DNA of 62,722 nt from Paradesulfitobacterium ferrireducens. GTDB taxonomy: Bacteria > Bacillota > Desulfitobacteriia > Desulfitobacteriales > Desulfitobacteriaceae. Below, piece after piece: positions 17,053 through 26,188 of the stretch (position 1 is its first letter; the number at the start of each line of letters is the position of its first letter). A program made the position numbers and the translations under genes. Under the pieces are notes generated by a model. That model worked only from the letters and a program-made list of their open reading frames with translations, ran no database searches and had not been told where the DNA came from. The stretch spans positions 1 to 62,722 of the forward strand of contig NZ_JAFLRH010000021.1 in assembly GCF_017310645.1 (NCBI RefSeq), read 5' to 3'.

Positions 17053-18000
17053 TTAAGAGCTGATTAGCTGTGCGAGCCGCTTCAGTTCACGCTCCGCACC
17101 TTCCATGACATCACGGATGATCTCGGCTGCCGGTTCGATTTTCTTCACGGCCCCTGCGACCTGCCCGGACATGACCGAGCCGTTTTCCGTATCCCCTTCA
17201 ACCATAGCCAGGCGCAAGCGCCCGGCACCGAGTTTTTCAAGTTCCGCTGCGGGGACTTGCTCCCGTTCCATGCGTGAAAACTCCCGGGTAAATTTATTTT
17301 CCAGGCAGCGCACCGGGTGTCCGGTGCTGTGCCCGGTAACGGCTGTGTCCCTGTCTTTGGCCTTCAGAATCATCTCTTTAACCTTGGGGGAAATCGTACA
17401 CTCATCCGCACACATGAAGCGGGTACCCATCTGCACGCCCTCCGCGCCCAAGGCCAGCGCTGCCGCCAACCCGCGCCCGTCTACGATGCCACCGGCCGCA
17501 ATCACCGGAATCTTCACCGCATCTATAATTTGCGGCACCAAGGGCAGGGTGCTGATTTCTCCGACATGCCCGCCTGATTCCATCCCTTCCGCAATCAGGG
17601 CATCCACGCCCACTTTCTCCAGGCGCCTGGCCAGGGCAACAGATGCGACCACAGGAATAACTTTGGTACCGATTTCTTTCAGCATCCCGACATATTTGCC
17701 CGGATTCCCGGCACCGGTGGTGATCACCGGCACTCTTTCCTCCACAATCACATGCATAATTTCGTCCACATAGGGTGACATCAGCATGATATTGACGCCA
17801 AAGGGTTTAGCGGTTGTGTCCTTGACTTTGCGAATCTCCCGGCGCACCCAGTCCGCCGGAGCCTGACCCGAGCCTATGATTCCCAGCCCCCCGGCTTCGG
17901 AAACAGCTGCCGCCAAATCTCCGGTCGCAGTCCAGGCCATACCCCCCTGAAAAATGGGGTATTCAATGCCCACTAAGTCGCAAAGCTTGGTTCTGATCAT
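17053..18000 (-). CDS. fabK: Enoyl-[acyl-carrier-protein] reductase II
   Basis: An FMN-dependent FabK-type reductase of 315 residues that completes each elongation round. Visible motifs are PIFQGGMAW near residue 15, GIIGSGQAP near 40, GVNIMLMSP near 67, AEGMESGGHVG near 140, IAAGGI near 172 and GAEGVQMGTRFM near 190. It starts 3 bases after the fabH stop, with AAAGGGG upstream. Gene order fabH-fabK-fabD-fabG matches other FabK-using Firmicutes, and no fabI is in the window. Confidence 0.9.
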   Translation of the reverse strand: MIRTKLCDLVGIEYPIFQGGMAWTATGDLAAAVSEAGGLGIIGSGQAPADWVRREIRKVKDTTAKPFGVNIMLMSPYVDEIMHVIVEERVPVITTGAGNPGKYVGMLKEIGTKVIPVVASVALARRLEKVGVDALIAEGMESGGHVGEISTLPLVPQIIDAVKIPVIAAGGIVDGRGLAAALALGAEGVQMGTRFMCADECTISPKVKEMILKAKDRDTAVTGHSTGHPVRCLENKFTREFSRMEREQVPAAELEKLGAGRLRLAMVEGDTENGSVMSGQVAGAVKKIEPAAEIIRDVMEGAERELKRLAQLISS

Positions 18001-18003
18001 CCC

Positions 18004-18999
18004 TTATTCCCCTTTCTTGGCCCATTTCATGACGATGGCCCCCCAGGTCAAGCCTGCCCCAAACCCAACCATAACCACAATATCTCCGTACTTAATGCGT
18101 CCGGTATGCACCGCCTCATCCAAGGCTACCGGAATCGAGGCAGCCGACATATTGCCATAGCGATCCAGGTTTACGACCACCTTGTCCTGGCCAATCCCCA
18201 ATCGCTTCATAGCTGCGTCAATGATCCGGATATTCGCCTGGTGCGGCACCAGAAAGTCTACATCTTCTTTGGCCAGACCCGCTTTGGTCAGGACCCGGAT
18301 CGAGGCTTCACCCATGGTGCGCACGGCAAATTTGAAGGTCTCACTGCCGGCCATGTGAATGGTGTGCAGTTTATTGGAGATGGTATCAGAGGTCGACGGC
18401 TGCTTGGATCCGCCGGCCGGAACAATCAAAAGCGGCCCGCCCGAGCCGTCCGCACCCAGCTCATAGCTTAAGAAACCATACCCGTCTTCAACCGGCTGCA
18501 AAACCGCTGCCCCCGCTCCGTCACCGAAGAGAATGCAAGTTGTCCGGTCTTCCCAGTTTAACAACTTGCTCAAGGTCTCTGCCCCAATCACCAAGACATT
18601 CTGATACATTCCGGTCGCCACAAACTGGCTGCCTACGGTTACTCCATACAGAAAACCACTGCAGCCCGCTTCGAGATCAAAGGCAGCCGCCTTCTTCGCT
18701 CCCAGACGGTCGGCAACCAGGCAAGCCGTCGCCGGAAAATAGTGGTCCGGAGTCACCGTCATCACAATCACGAGATCCAGGTCTTCCGGAGATACCTTAG
18801 CATCTTCCAAGGCCCGGAGTGCCGCCTGATAGCACAGTTCCGACACCGGCGTATCCTCATCCACCATATGCCTTTCTCTGATTCCCGTCCGGGTTACAAT
18901 CCACTCATCACTGGTATCTACTATTTTCTCCATGTCAAAATTCGTTAAAACCTTTTCCGGGACATATGACCCAGTTCCTGCAATTCCAACCTGACGCAT
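18004..18999 (-). CDS. fabH: 3-oxoacyl-[acyl-carrier-protein] synthase III
   Basis: This 331-residue enzyme starts fatty-acid synthesis by condensing acyl-CoA with malonyl-ACP. The catalytic cysteine is C113 in LEAGCSGFLYG, the histidine is in VPHQANIRII near 250, and the asparagine is in GNMSAASIP near 280. The start ATG 18999 follows GAGGGTG. It stands 27 bases after plsX. Confidence 0.95.
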   Translation of the reverse strand: MRQVGIAGTGSYVPEKVLTNFDMEKIVDTSDEWIVTRTGIRERHMVDEDTPVSELCYQAALRALEDAKVSPEDLDLVIVMTVTPDHYFPATACLVADRLGAKKAAAFDLEAGCSGFLYGVTVGSQFVATGMYQNVLVIGAETLSKLLNWEDRTTCILFGDGAGAAVLQPVEDGYGFLSYELGADGSGGPLLIVPAGGSKQPSTSDTISNKLHTIHMAGSETFKFAVRTMGEASIRVLTKAGLAKEDVDFLVPHQANIRIIDAAMKRLGIGQDKVVVNLDRYGNMSAASIPVALDEAVHTGRIKYGDIVVMVGFGAGLTWGAIVMKWAKKGE

Positions 19000-19026
19000 T
19001 AATCAACACCCTCTTTTCTCTTAGTG

Positions 19027-20028
19027 TTATCCATCTATGTCTTGGGACTCAACCGCCATCTCGCGGGCGATGAGCTCGGTCAGGCCGGCCTGCACACATT
19101 CCCCGGCCACCCGGATGCCGTTAAAAATGGCTTTTTCTTTGGAGCTGCCATGGCAGACAATGCTGATTCCTTTCACACCCAAGAGGGGAGAGCCCCCATA
19201 CTCGGCGTAATCCATCATGCGGGCAATTTCTTTCAGACCGGGCTTTACGGCCAGTGCCCCCAGTTTTCTCACCGGATTCGAGGTAATTTTCTCTTTAATC
19301 AGCTCAAACAATGCACCCGCCAAGCCTTCAGCAGTCTTGAGCACCACATTGCCCACAAAGCCGTCACAGACCACGACATCAGCCCGCCCATACGGGACAT
19401 CCCTGCCCTCAATATTGCCGCTGAAATTCAAGCTAGATGCCTGCAGCAGCGGATAAGCCTGCTGGGTCAACTCATTGCCCTTACTTTCTTCTGTGCCGAT
19501 ATTGAGCAAAGCCACCCGGGGGTTCGCAATTCCCATGATCTGCTTGGCATAAATACTGCCCATCTGAGCATATTGCACTAAGTGTTCCGGTTTGGCATCC
19601 GGATTGGCGCCGACATCCAGGACTAGCTTTCCCCCGTCAAGGGTCGGAAGCACGGTCGCAATAGCAGGTCTTTCCACACCCTTGATTCTGCCTAACCCCA
19701 GCAGGGCGCCGGCCATCTGGGCACCGGTGCTCCCCGCGCTCACGACGGCATCCGCTTTGTTTTCCTTGACTAAACGGGTCGCCACTACAATCGTGGAATC
19801 CTTTTTCTTGCGTACGGCTTGAGCCGGATGTTCATCCATCCGAATCACTTCCGAGGCTTCTTCGATGGAAATGTTCTTCGGTGCATTGGTCAGCAAGGGA
19901 TTAATCCGGGCGCTAGGCCCGACCAAGATTATCTCCGTCTCGGGGTAAGCCTGCGCCGCGCGCACAGCTCCTTTGACAATTTCCTCCGGTGCATAGTCCC
20001 CGCCCATCGCATCCAAGGCAATCCTCAT
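19027..20028 (-). CDS. plsX: Phosphate acyltransferase PlsX
   Basis: A 333-residue enzyme that makes acyl-phosphate from acyl-ACP for phospholipid synthesis. The N-terminus MRIALDAMGGDYAPEEIV is the family signature, and GGSPLLGVKGISIVCHGSS near 280 is a conserved C-terminal segment. ATG 20028 is correct: it follows GGGAGGGAGTGAG, and the open frame upstream (to 20133) overlaps fapR. It begins 4 bases after fapR, so the two are co-transcribed. Confidence 0.95.
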   Translation of the reverse strand: MRIALDAMGGDYAPEEIVKGAVRAAQAYPETEIILVGPSARINPLLTNAPKNISIEEASEVIRMDEHPAQAVRKKKDSTIVVATRLVKENKADAVVSAGSTGAQMAGALLGLGRIKGVERPAIATVLPTLDGGKLVLDVGANPDAKPEHLVQYAQMGSIYAKQIMGIANPRVALLNIGTEESKGNELTQQAYPLLQASSLNFSGNIEGRDVPYGRADVVVCDGFVGNVVLKTAEGLAGALFELIKEKITSNPVRKLGALAVKPGLKEIARMMDYAEYGGSPLLGVKGISIVCHGSSKEKAIFNGIRVAGECVQAGLTELIAREMAVESQDIDG

Positions 20029-20032
20029 GCTC

Positions 20033-20626
20033 TCACTCCCTCCCGCTGCTACTTTCCGCTGCTTCCGGAAAAGCAAATACGAACAACCGGCCTTTAAGCA
20101 CTTGTTCTTCCCCGACTTTCGCCAGCACTTCAACCCAGTATTTATTATCCTTGCGCTTGCTGACTTTTCCCTCAGCCACCACTCTTTCCCCCAGATGCAC
20201 CGGGCGGACGAATTTAAGACGGGTGCTCCCGGTCACAGCCACTTCGGCATCAACCACCGCAATGGCCAGCGAGTTAACCTGGGCAAACAGGTGATGGCCT
20301 CTGGCAACTCTGGCTTTTTTTAAGACCATGCTTTCATCAATGAGCAGTTCTGAACGGGCATACTCTCCGATTTTCAAATCGACCAGGCTGCCGATAATCT
20401 CTTGCTCTCCCAATGCTTTGAGGGCGCTGTAAGATTCATGCGCCACCGCCAAGGTGCGCAGGCGCACTTCCGGAATATCGAGCTTGCCCCGGTCCAGCCG
20501 GATCGTAGAAATGCTCACCCCAAATGTCTGGGCCAATTCTTCATCGGTCAGAAACGGATTTTGAGAAAGCGCTGTTTTTAAGGCCTCACGCCGTTCCAGT
20601 TTGCGAAAACGGGTCAAATCAATCAC
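20033..20626 (-). CDS. fapR: Fatty acid and phospholipid biosynthesis repressor FapR
   Basis: A 197-residue regulator with an N-terminal helix-turn-helix (FLTDEELAQTFGVSISTIRL near residues 25-45) and a hot-dog effector domain with ARGHHLFAQVNSLAIAVV near 115. FapR senses malonyl-CoA and represses lipid synthesis genes. GTG 20626 is chosen because AGGA lies 5 bases upstream; the TTG at 20629 is too close to it. A perfect palindrome at its own promoter (20644-20660) supports autoregulation and control of the plsX-fab genes behind it. Confidence 0.92.
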   Translation of the reverse strand: MIDLTRFRKLERREALKTALSQNPFLTDEELAQTFGVSISTIRLDRGKLDIPEVRLRTLAVAHESYSALKALGEQEIIGSLVDLKIGEYARSELLIDESMVLKKARVARGHHLFAQVNSLAIAVVDAEVAVTGSTRLKFVRPVHLGERVVAEGKVSKRKDNKYWVEVLAKVGEEQVLKGRLFVFAFPEAAESSSGRE

Positions 20627-20643
20627 CAATTTCCTAATCTTTC

Positions 20644-20660
20644 TTGTGACCTGGTCACAA
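20644..20660 (-). promoter_or_regulatory. FapR-type operator at the fapR promoter
   Basis: TTGTGACCTGGTCACAA is a 17-bp palindrome that resembles the known FapR site (TTAGTACC...GGTACTAA type) in length and in the ACCTGGT core. It begins at the downstream edge of the -10 box, so it would cover the transcription start. Confidence 0.7.
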
Positions 20661-20688
20661 TTATAAAGGATTAAGCCAAAGTTAGCAA
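20660..20688 (-). promoter_or_regulatory. Sigma-A-type promoter of fapR-plsX-fab
   Basis: On the minus strand TTGCTA (20688-20683) and TATAAT (20665-20660) are separated by 17 bases. The -10 box is perfect. The start point would fall within the palindrome at 20644-20660. Confidence 0.75.
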
Positions 20689-20724
20689 TAGATAAGGCAA
20701 GATTCCTTGCCCGCTCAATAAACT

Positions 20725-20751
20725 AAAAAGAGCCTCTGCTAAGGCTCCTTT
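20725..20751 (-). terminator. Intrinsic terminator after rpmF
   Basis: GAGCC (minus 20747-20743) pairs with GGCTC (20734-20730) over an 8-nt loop and is followed by TTTTT. It separates the yceD-rpmF transcript from the fapR promoter. Confidence 0.7.
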
Positions 20752-20770
20752 TGAATGCTTCCGGCACAAG

Positions 20771-20826
20771 TCCGGATTGAACGAGACTTCATTCAGAGGG
20801 GGATTCAACCCCCACTGAATGTTAGT
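20771..20826 (+). repeat. Dispersed hairpin repeat, copy 1 of 2
   Basis: After a lead of TCCGGATTGAACGAGACTT, a hairpin forms from CATTCAGAGGGGG (20790-20802) and CCCCCACTGAATG (20809-20821) around a 6-nt loop, followed by TTAGT. The same 55-base unit occurs in inverse orientation at 44284-44338. Both copies lie about 13 bases beyond a minus-strand stop codon. Confidence 0.85.
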
Positions 20827-20839
20827 TCAGTGTGAAAGA

Positions 20840-21019
20840 TTATTCCGCGACATTGACAACTTCTTTGCCATTGTAATATCCGCAGGAGGGGCATACATGG
20901 TGGGGAAGTTTCGGTTTGTGGCATTGAGGGCATTCGACGTGGTTCGGCGCGGTCAGTTTCCACATAGCCCTCCGCTTGCGCACTCTGGATTTAGATTGAC
21001 GATGTTGAGCAACACCCAT
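20840..21019 (-). CDS. rpmF: 50S ribosomal protein L32
   Basis: A 59-residue protein starting MGVAQHRQSKSRVRKRRA, the L32 signature. The C-terminal half keeps the zinc ribbon cysteines C30, C33, C43 and C46. The ATG follows AAAGGGGGTG. It sits directly behind yceD, the usual yceD-rpmF pair that precedes fatty-acid genes. Confidence 0.97.
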   Translation of the reverse strand: MGVAQHRQSKSRVRKRRAMWKLTAPNHVECPQCHKPKLPHHVCPSCGYYNGKEVVNVAE

Positions 21020-21053
21020 GGTTACACCCCCTTTAATTTCCTATCTGATCCGG

Positions 21054-21563
21054 TTACTCCGCCGGGTGCCACTTGGCCAGTGCTGCCAGGCGCGGATCAA
21101 TGTCATCTTCGCTGCAGCTGCATTCCCCCAGGTTGAGATTGGTGCCGCAGTGGGAACACAATCCTTTACAGTCCGGCTTGCAGGTAAACTTCATCGGCAG
21201 AGATAACACGATCTGCTCCAGAATCCGCTCGTCCAGCTCCACCTGTTCTTTATCGAACAGCAAAGCATTCTCAAGCTGATCCTCTGTTGCCTTCTCGGTC
21301 GAGACCCACTCATCCTCATATTCAAGATCCAGCGGATAGCTCATCTCTTCCAGGCAACGGCTGCAATGTGCGCGCAATTGGGTTTGAATCCGGCCGCTTG
21401 CCAGGAGTTCCTTGCCCGAATTACTTACTTTCAAAGTAACATGTACCGGGGATTCAAAGACAAGATCGTCGCCGTCAAACTGAAAGGGAGGAAATTCTTC
21501 CTGCAAATCATAATGAGCGCTTGCCCCTTCAGCGCGCAAAAGCTGGGCTACATTAACTTTCAT
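21054..21563 (-). CDS. yceD: DUF177 (YceD) family protein
   Basis: This 169-residue protein belongs to the YceD/DUF177 family, nearly always encoded before rpmF and associated with 23S rRNA accumulation in bacteria and plants. It has a beta-rich N-terminal part, an HCSRCLEE pair near residue 85 and a C-terminal cysteine cluster (CKPDCKGLCSHCG near 135, then GECSC) that suggests metal binding. ATG 21563 has GAGGTGG ahead of it; the in-frame ATG at 21584 overlaps that site. Confidence 0.88.
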   Translation of the reverse strand: MKVNVAQLLRAEGASAHYDLQEEFPPFQFDGDDLVFESPVHVTLKVSNSGKELLASGRIQTQLRAHCSRCLEEMSYPLDLEYEDEWVSTEKATEDQLENALLFDKEQVELDERILEQIVLSLPMKFTCKPDCKGLCSHCGTNLNLGECSCSEDDIDPRLAALAKWHPAE

Positions 21564-21614
21564 TGATACCACCTCGATACACATAGAATATTATAGTTGG
21601 CACATTTTTCTTTG

Positions 21615-22832
21615 TCAAGGAAAAGTCTTTGACACAAGCGCTTCGGTATCTGAAGCGATCATGAGTTCTTCGTTGGTGGGAATGACGAGGACGCGACAAG
21701 CGGCATCAGGGACCGAAATGTCTACTTCTTCCCCTCTGATTTTATTTTTTTCAAGGTCAAGCTCAATCCCGAAGGCATCCAGGTTCGCGCAGATATCTGC
21801 GCGCATGCTGCCGGAATTCTCCCCTAGGCCCGCAGTAAAGATGATCGCGTCCACTCCGTTTAAGACAGCGGCATAAGCCCCGATGTATTTTTTGACATCA
21901 TGGGCAAAGATTTGGAGGGCCAGTTGAGCGCGATAGTTTCCCTTAAGGGCAGCTTCTTCGATATCTCTAAAATCGCTGCTCACTCCAGAAACTCCAAGCA
22001 CCCCGCATTTTTTATTAAGAAAATCATTGACTTCATCCGAGCTTAAGTTTTCCTTTTCCATGATAAAGGCAACAATTGCGGGGTCGAGATCTCCGGAACG
22101 CGTTCCCATCATCAACCCTTCAAGCGGGGTAAAACCCATGGAAGTCTCGATGGATTTTCCTCCTTTAATGGCTGCGATCGAGGCTCCGTTTCCCAAATGA
22201 CAGCTGATTAGTTTGAGCTCAGCCAGAGGTTTGCATAAAAGAATGGCAGCCCGTTGGCTGACGTACTTATGAGAGGTTCCGTGAAAGCCGTACTTGCGGA
22301 TTTTATATTTTTCATAGAGTTCATAGGGCAGGCCATATAAATAAGCATACGGGGGCATCGTCTGGTGAAAAGCCGTATCAAAGACTGCAATCTGCGGAAC
22401 TCCCGGCATGAGTTTACGGCAGGCTTCTATTCCTGCAATATTCGGCGGATTGTGCAGGGGAGCAAGTTCGATACATTCACGCAACCCCTGTAAGACCTCT
22501 TCATCTACGATGACTGAATGGGAGAATTTCTCCCCGCCGTGAACCACCCGGTGCCCTACGGCGGAAATATCTTCCAGTCCTTTGATCACCCCGTATTCCG
22601 GGTGAACCAAAGCTTCCAGCACTAAACTTATCCCTACCTTATGATCCGGGATATCGGCTTCGATGACTTTTTTGGCAACAGCTGCTGCACCTGCTGCAGT
22701 GCGATGCGTGAGCACCGACCCCGCCATCCCGATTCGCTCCACTAAGCCTTTGGCCAACGGATGATGGGTATCCATATCCAGTAATTGATACTTTAACGAT
22801 GAACTGCCGCAATTAATAACTAAGATCTTCAA
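21615..22832 (-). CDS. ackA: Acetate kinase
   Basis: A 405-residue ASKHA-fold kinase that interconverts acetyl phosphate and acetate with ATP formation. The N-terminus [15 protein letters not shown], the HRVVHGG motif near 88 and [11 protein letters not shown] near 205 identify it. I prefer TTG 22832, which gives the usual family N-terminus and follows GGAG by 6 bases; an ATG at 22844 overlaps the AAGGAG. No pta lies nearby. In such anaerobes it supports substrate-level phosphorylation. Confidence 0.93.
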   Translation of the reverse strand: MKILVINCGSSSLKYQLLDMDTHHPLAKGLVERIGMAGSVLTHRTAAGAAAVAKKVIEADIPDHKVGISLVLEALVHPEYGVIKGLEDISAVGHRVVHGGEKFSHSVIVDEEVLQGLRECIELAPLHNPPNIAGIEACRKLMPGVPQIAVFDTAFHQTMPPYAYLYGLPYELYEKYKIRKYGFHGTSHKYVSQRAAILLCKPLAELKLISCHLGNGASIAAIKGGKSIETSMGFTPLEGLMMGTRSGDLDPAIVAFIMEKENLSSDEVNDFLNKKCGVLGVSGVSSDFRDIEEAALKGNYRAQLALQIFAHDVKKYIGAYAAVLNGVDAIIFTAGLGENSGSMRADICANLDAFGIELDLEKNKIRGEEVDISVPDAACRVLVIPTNEELMIASDTEALVSKTFP

Positions 22833-22932
22833 CTTCGTCTCCATCTCCTTAGTGTTATGTACTTATTCTTTCCCTAAGGCCAAAAATTAAAATCTTCCAT
22901 TCTCGTATGATTCTTCCCTAAATACCTCATTG

Positions 22933-22960
22933 ATTTTAGCACAGTTTCTTCATTTTTCAA
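22933..22960 (-). promoter_or_regulatory. Sigma-A-type promoter of ackA
   Basis: Minus-strand TTGAAA (22960-22955) and TAAAAT (22938-22933) with a 16-base spacer, about 95 bases ahead of ackA and just before the end of the patatin-like gene. Confidence 0.6.
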
Positions 22961-22964
22961 TGCT

Positions 22965-23729
22965 TTACGCAAAAAATCGCCGGATTTCAGAAGATTTCGC
23001 CATGGCTGTCTGCCTGCCGATTTCGATCGCTTCCGGAGCCCGGTCAAACTGAAGAGAGCCAATATGGGCCACTTCCGGCTGCAGGAGGAAATCCGCATCT
23101 AAAGAACGGGAGCGAAAGACTTCCTCCTCCAAGATTTCAATCGATTGCTGCAAGATATCTACCACACTGGTCAACTTGCCGGATAAACCTTTTTTTACAT
23201 CAACCGCCAGAATCTTCTCCGCACCCATCGCTTGGGCAATATCCAAGGGGAGCCTGTTAATGACCGCGCCGTCCACCAGCAACCGTCCCTGGTAACGGTA
23301 GGGTTTGAAAAACCCGGGGATAGAGATGCTGGCCCTCACGGCATGGGCTACACTGCCTTCACGAAATACAACTATCTCTCCGTTTTCGATATCGGTAGCA
23401 ATCACGGCCAAAGGAATAGGCAGCTCAGAAAATACCGCATCTTTTAGAAGCAAGCGCATGACCTCCAGGATTTTATCTCCTTTCACTAAGCCATCGCGTG
23501 ATACCGACAAATCAAACAATTTCTTGGTAAACCCCGGATACGTAAGCAGCCGCTCGACCCGGTACAAGTCTAAACCTGCCGCCCATACGGCTCCAAAGAT
23601 CGCGCCGGCACTGCACCCCACCACATAATCAAAATCTATCTTCTCATCCCGCAGAACTTGAAGAATCCCCAGGTGAGCGAAACCGCGGGCACCCCCGGCT
23701 CCGAGCACTAAAGCAGTCTTCCCTCCCAT
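22965..23729 (-). CDS. Patatin-like phospholipase (YlbK/RssA type)
   Basis: A 254-residue patatin-fold serine hydrolase. The oxyanion loop GAGGARG is near residue 10, the nucleophile S40 is in GCSAG, and the aspartate of the Ser-Asp dyad is in DGAVINRLP near 152. The YlbK/NTE group is linked to lipid hydrolysis at the membrane. The physiological substrate is unknown. It is divergent from ylbJ, as ylbK and ylbJ are neighbours in Bacillus. ATG 23729 follows AAGGAGG. Confidence 0.85.
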   Translation of the reverse strand: MGGKTALVLGAGGARGFAHLGILQVLRDEKIDFDYVVGCSAGAIFGAVWAAGLDLYRVERLLTYPGFTKKLFDLSVSRDGLVKGDKILEVMRLLLKDAVFSELPIPLAVIATDIENGEIVVFREGSVAHAVRASISIPGFFKPYRYQGRLLVDGAVINRLPLDIAQAMGAEKILAVDVKKGLSGKLTSVVDILQQSIEILEEEVFRSRSLDADFLLQPEVAHIGSLQFDRAPEAIEIGRQTAMAKSSEIRRFFA

Positions 23730-23842
23730 TCTAACAACCTCCTTCCCCTGAGACGTGATGCCTTGAACCGTTCAGGTCTAGCTTTCACTTTCGTCCCATA
23801 TACATCTTATGTAATGAACTAACCTTAATTCGGAGGGTGAGC

Positions 23843-24997
23843 ATGTCTGCAGTCCGTGTCCTGGTTCTTTTCTTCTTGGCTTTGGCCATGTTTTATTATC
23901 CCCAGGAAGTTGTCACAGCGGCCATCGCAGGGCTTTCCCTCTGGTGGCGCTTTGTCCTTCCTGCGCTTTTCCCGTTTTTTATCCTGTCTGAATTGTTAAT
24001 GGGACAAGGTTTTGTTCATTTCTTAGGTGTTTTGCTTGAGCCCCTGATGCGGCCTCTTTTCCGCCTGCCCGGAAAGGCCTCCTTTGTCTTAGCGATGGCC
24101 CACACCTCAGGCATACCCATCGGCGCGATTCTGACGGCCCGTTTGCGCCAGCGCGGAGAAATCACCCGAGAAGAAGGAGAACGCCTTCTCGCTTTCACCA
24201 GCAATCCCAGCCCCGGCTTTATGCTGGGAGCGGTGGCAGCGGGCATGCTGGGGCAGCCGGTTCTGGGAGGGGTTTTAGCCGGGTCGGTTTATATAGCCAA
24301 TCTGCTGGTTGGTTTAATCTTTCGTTTCTACCGTCCTAAGCCCAATCCTGCCTCCCAATGGCAAAAGGTAAGCCTTCGCCGCGCCTGGCAGGAAATGAAA
24401 AAGGCTCAGGAAGATGACGCGCGCCCTTTCGGCCAGATACTCGGGGATGCCATTAGCCAAAGCGGAAAAACCATCTTGGCGGTCGGCGGATTTATCGTTT
24501 TCTTCTCGGTCATTATCCACCTTTTAAGCGTTTGGCATGTCACGGATATCCTGTCAATCATTCTTGAGCCTGTCTTGGGCAGGTTCTTACCCATTGCAGG
24601 TGTAAAAGCGCTCTTGGAAGGACTGTTGGAAATCACCATAGGTTGCCGGAGTACCATCAGCGCTTTTTCCAGCTTGAATCAGCAAGTAGCTGCCTTGGCC
24701 TTTGTGATGGGCTGGGGCGGACTTTCGGCTTTTTTTCAGGTCATGAGCTTTACCAGCCTGACCGACTTGCGCTTCTCCGCCTTTGTACTCGGACGCACCT
24801 TACAGGGGACATTTGCCGTCATCTTCAGCCAGCTGTTTCTAAGATTGGTCGATATCCCCGCTCAGACCGCAATCCCTGTATCTTTTACAGTTAAAGATTA
24901 TTGGATTATGAGTTGGTATTCCCTGGAGTGGTTCATATTTATACTCGCCGGTATGATTATATTATCCTTTCTGTTCAGAGGACGGAGACGGGTTTAG
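23843..24997 (+). CDS. ylbJ: Sporulation integral membrane protein YlbJ
   Basis: A multi-pass membrane protein of 384 residues with about eight hydrophobic segments and two gate-like halves (nucleoside recognition domain type). Conserved segments include LPALFPFFILSELLMGQG near 38, HTSGIPIGA near 88 and ITIGCRSTISAFS near 270. YlbJ is needed for normal spore cortex in Bacillus. ATG 23843 follows GGAGG by 6 bases; the upstream GTG at 23837 overlaps the site. The converging gene 25034-25522 ends 36 bases beyond. Confidence 0.88.
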   Translation: MSAVRVLVLFFLALAMFYYPQEVVTAAIAGLSLWWRFVLPALFPFFILSELLMGQGFVHFLGVLLEPLMRPLFRLPGKASFVLAMAHTSGIPIGAILTARLRQRGEITREEGERLLAFTSNPSPGFMLGAVAAGMLGQPVLGGVLAGSVYIANLLVGLIFRFYRPKPNPASQWQKVSLRRAWQEMKKAQEDDARPFGQILGDAISQSGKTILAVGGFIVFFSVIIHLLSVWHVTDILSIILEPVLGRFLPIAGVKALLEGLLEITIGCRSTISAFSSLNQQVAALAFVMGWGGLSAFFQVMSFTSLTDLRFSAFVLGRTLQGTFAVIFSQLFLRLVDIPAQTAIPVSFTVKDYWIMSWYSLEWFIFILAGMIILSFLFRGRRRV

Positions 24998-25033
24998 TTT
25001 TTGTGGCCATTCTAAGGTCGGTACCGAGGATGC

Positions 25034-25522
25034 TTACTCGTTTACCGCCGGCTTGCGCCGCTCATCTCGGACGGACTGAAGTTCTTCCCGGTTGCGCCGT
25101 ACGGCTTGGATGGTGTCATAGAGACTGGCTTCCGCTTTCTGCAAGAGCTCGTCTGCATACTGGATGGCGCCCACTTTGACTTCCCGGGCAAAAGCTTGAG
25201 CCTGGCGGGCAATATCTTCGGCATATGCTTGGGCTTGTTTCACAATTTCACTTTCTTCCGCCATTTTCTCTACATAGCTTTTACCCTGTTCGACCATCTT
25301 TTGGGCATCGCTTTCGGCCTCGTTTAAGATGCGCTGTCTTTCGGACAGCACCCATTTGGCATTTTGAACTTCTTCCGGCAAGGCTGCCCGCACTTTATCC
25401 AGAATTTCAAAGATCACTGTGTCATCCACCAATACCTTGCCTGTCATCGGAATCTTGGTCCCGCGGTCCACAATTTCCTCTAACTCGTCTAACAGTTTCA
25501 TCACATCGCTTTCCAATGCCAT
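25034..25522 (-). CDS. Conserved coiled-coil protein of unknown function
   Basis: A 162-residue, largely helical protein. Residues about 1-55 form a head with LLDELEEIVDRGTKIPMTGK; residues 55-155 are a charged, alanine-rich coiled coil (KSYVEKMAEESEIVKQAQAY region). Database entries of this kind are often called ATPase or V-type ATPase H-subunit-like, but no nucleotide motif is present, so I do not assign that. It resembles DivIVA- or AtpF-like stalks only in composition. It occupies the place between rsmD and ylbJ where coaD is usual. Start ATG 25522 is close to its AAAGGAG; TTG 25516 is an alternative. Confidence 0.7.
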   Translation of the reverse strand: MALESDVMKLLDELEEIVDRGTKIPMTGKVLVDDTVIFEILDKVRAALPEEVQNAKWVLSERQRILNEAESDAQKMVEQGKSYVEKMAEESEIVKQAQAYAEDIARQAQAFAREVKVGAIQYADELLQKAEASLYDTIQAVRRNREELQSVRDERRKPAVNE

Positions 25523-25552
25523 CCTCTCCTTTACCTTCAGTTTGTATAAGTA

Positions 25553-26119
25553 TTATTCTAATCCCGAATCACTGGGAATGCGTTGTAAGTACCATACTTT
25601 GGTATCCCCGTACTCTCCCGTTTGCCTCAGTTCAAACTCCGGCGGGATCGTGTTCAACTCTTCATCTTTGGCCGTTTCCGCCACGATTACCCCGTCCGCA
25701 CTTAAGCGGCAGGGCTCGGCCAGCTCCTGGAGAGCGCGTTCCATCAAACCCCGGTGGTAGGGCGGATCCAGAAAAATGAGGTCAAAGACTTGATCACGCC
25801 GGGTATTGAGGAAACGAAAAGCATCCAGCGCTATCAGTTCAACCTTTTCTTCAGCTCCTGCGATTTTTAGGTTTTCTTTAAGGACCCTCAGCGCTTTCTC
25901 ATTCTGTTCCACCAAAACCGCCGAAGCCGCATGCCGGGAAAGCGCTTCCAACGCCAGGCTGCCCGTCCCCGCGAATAAGTCTAAGACTCTGGCGCCCGCG
26001 ACTTTGTCCCTCAGCACGTTAAAGATAGCTCCTTTGACTTTATCAGCGGTAGGCCGGGTAAGATCTCCCTCCGGGCTTTTCAAGCGGCGGCCACGCATCT
26101 CTCCCGCAATAATGCGCAT
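25553..26119 (-). CDS. rsmD: 16S rRNA (guanine(966)-N(2))-methyltransferase
   Basis: This 188-residue class I methyltransferase modifies G966 of 16S rRNA. It starts MRIIAGEMRGRRL, has the cofactor motif LDLFAGTGSLALEALS near 46 and the catalytic DPPY near 118. ATG 26119 follows GGAGGGG. In many Firmicutes coaD follows it, but here a coiled-coil gene does. Confidence 0.93.
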   Translation of the reverse strand: MRIIAGEMRGRRLKSPEGDLTRPTADKVKGAIFNVLRDKVAGARVLDLFAGTGSLALEALSRHAASAVLVEQNEKALRVLKENLKIAGAEEKVELIALDAFRFLNTRRDQVFDLIFLDPPYHRGLMERALQELAEPCRLSADGVIVAETAKDEELNTIPPEFELRQTGEYGDTKVWYLQRIPSDSGLE

Positions 26120-26188
26120 GTTAATCCCCTCCGGGGTCGTAACTAATCAGTAAATAGTATTCAGGAGATTCTCGTCACCGAACTTACG

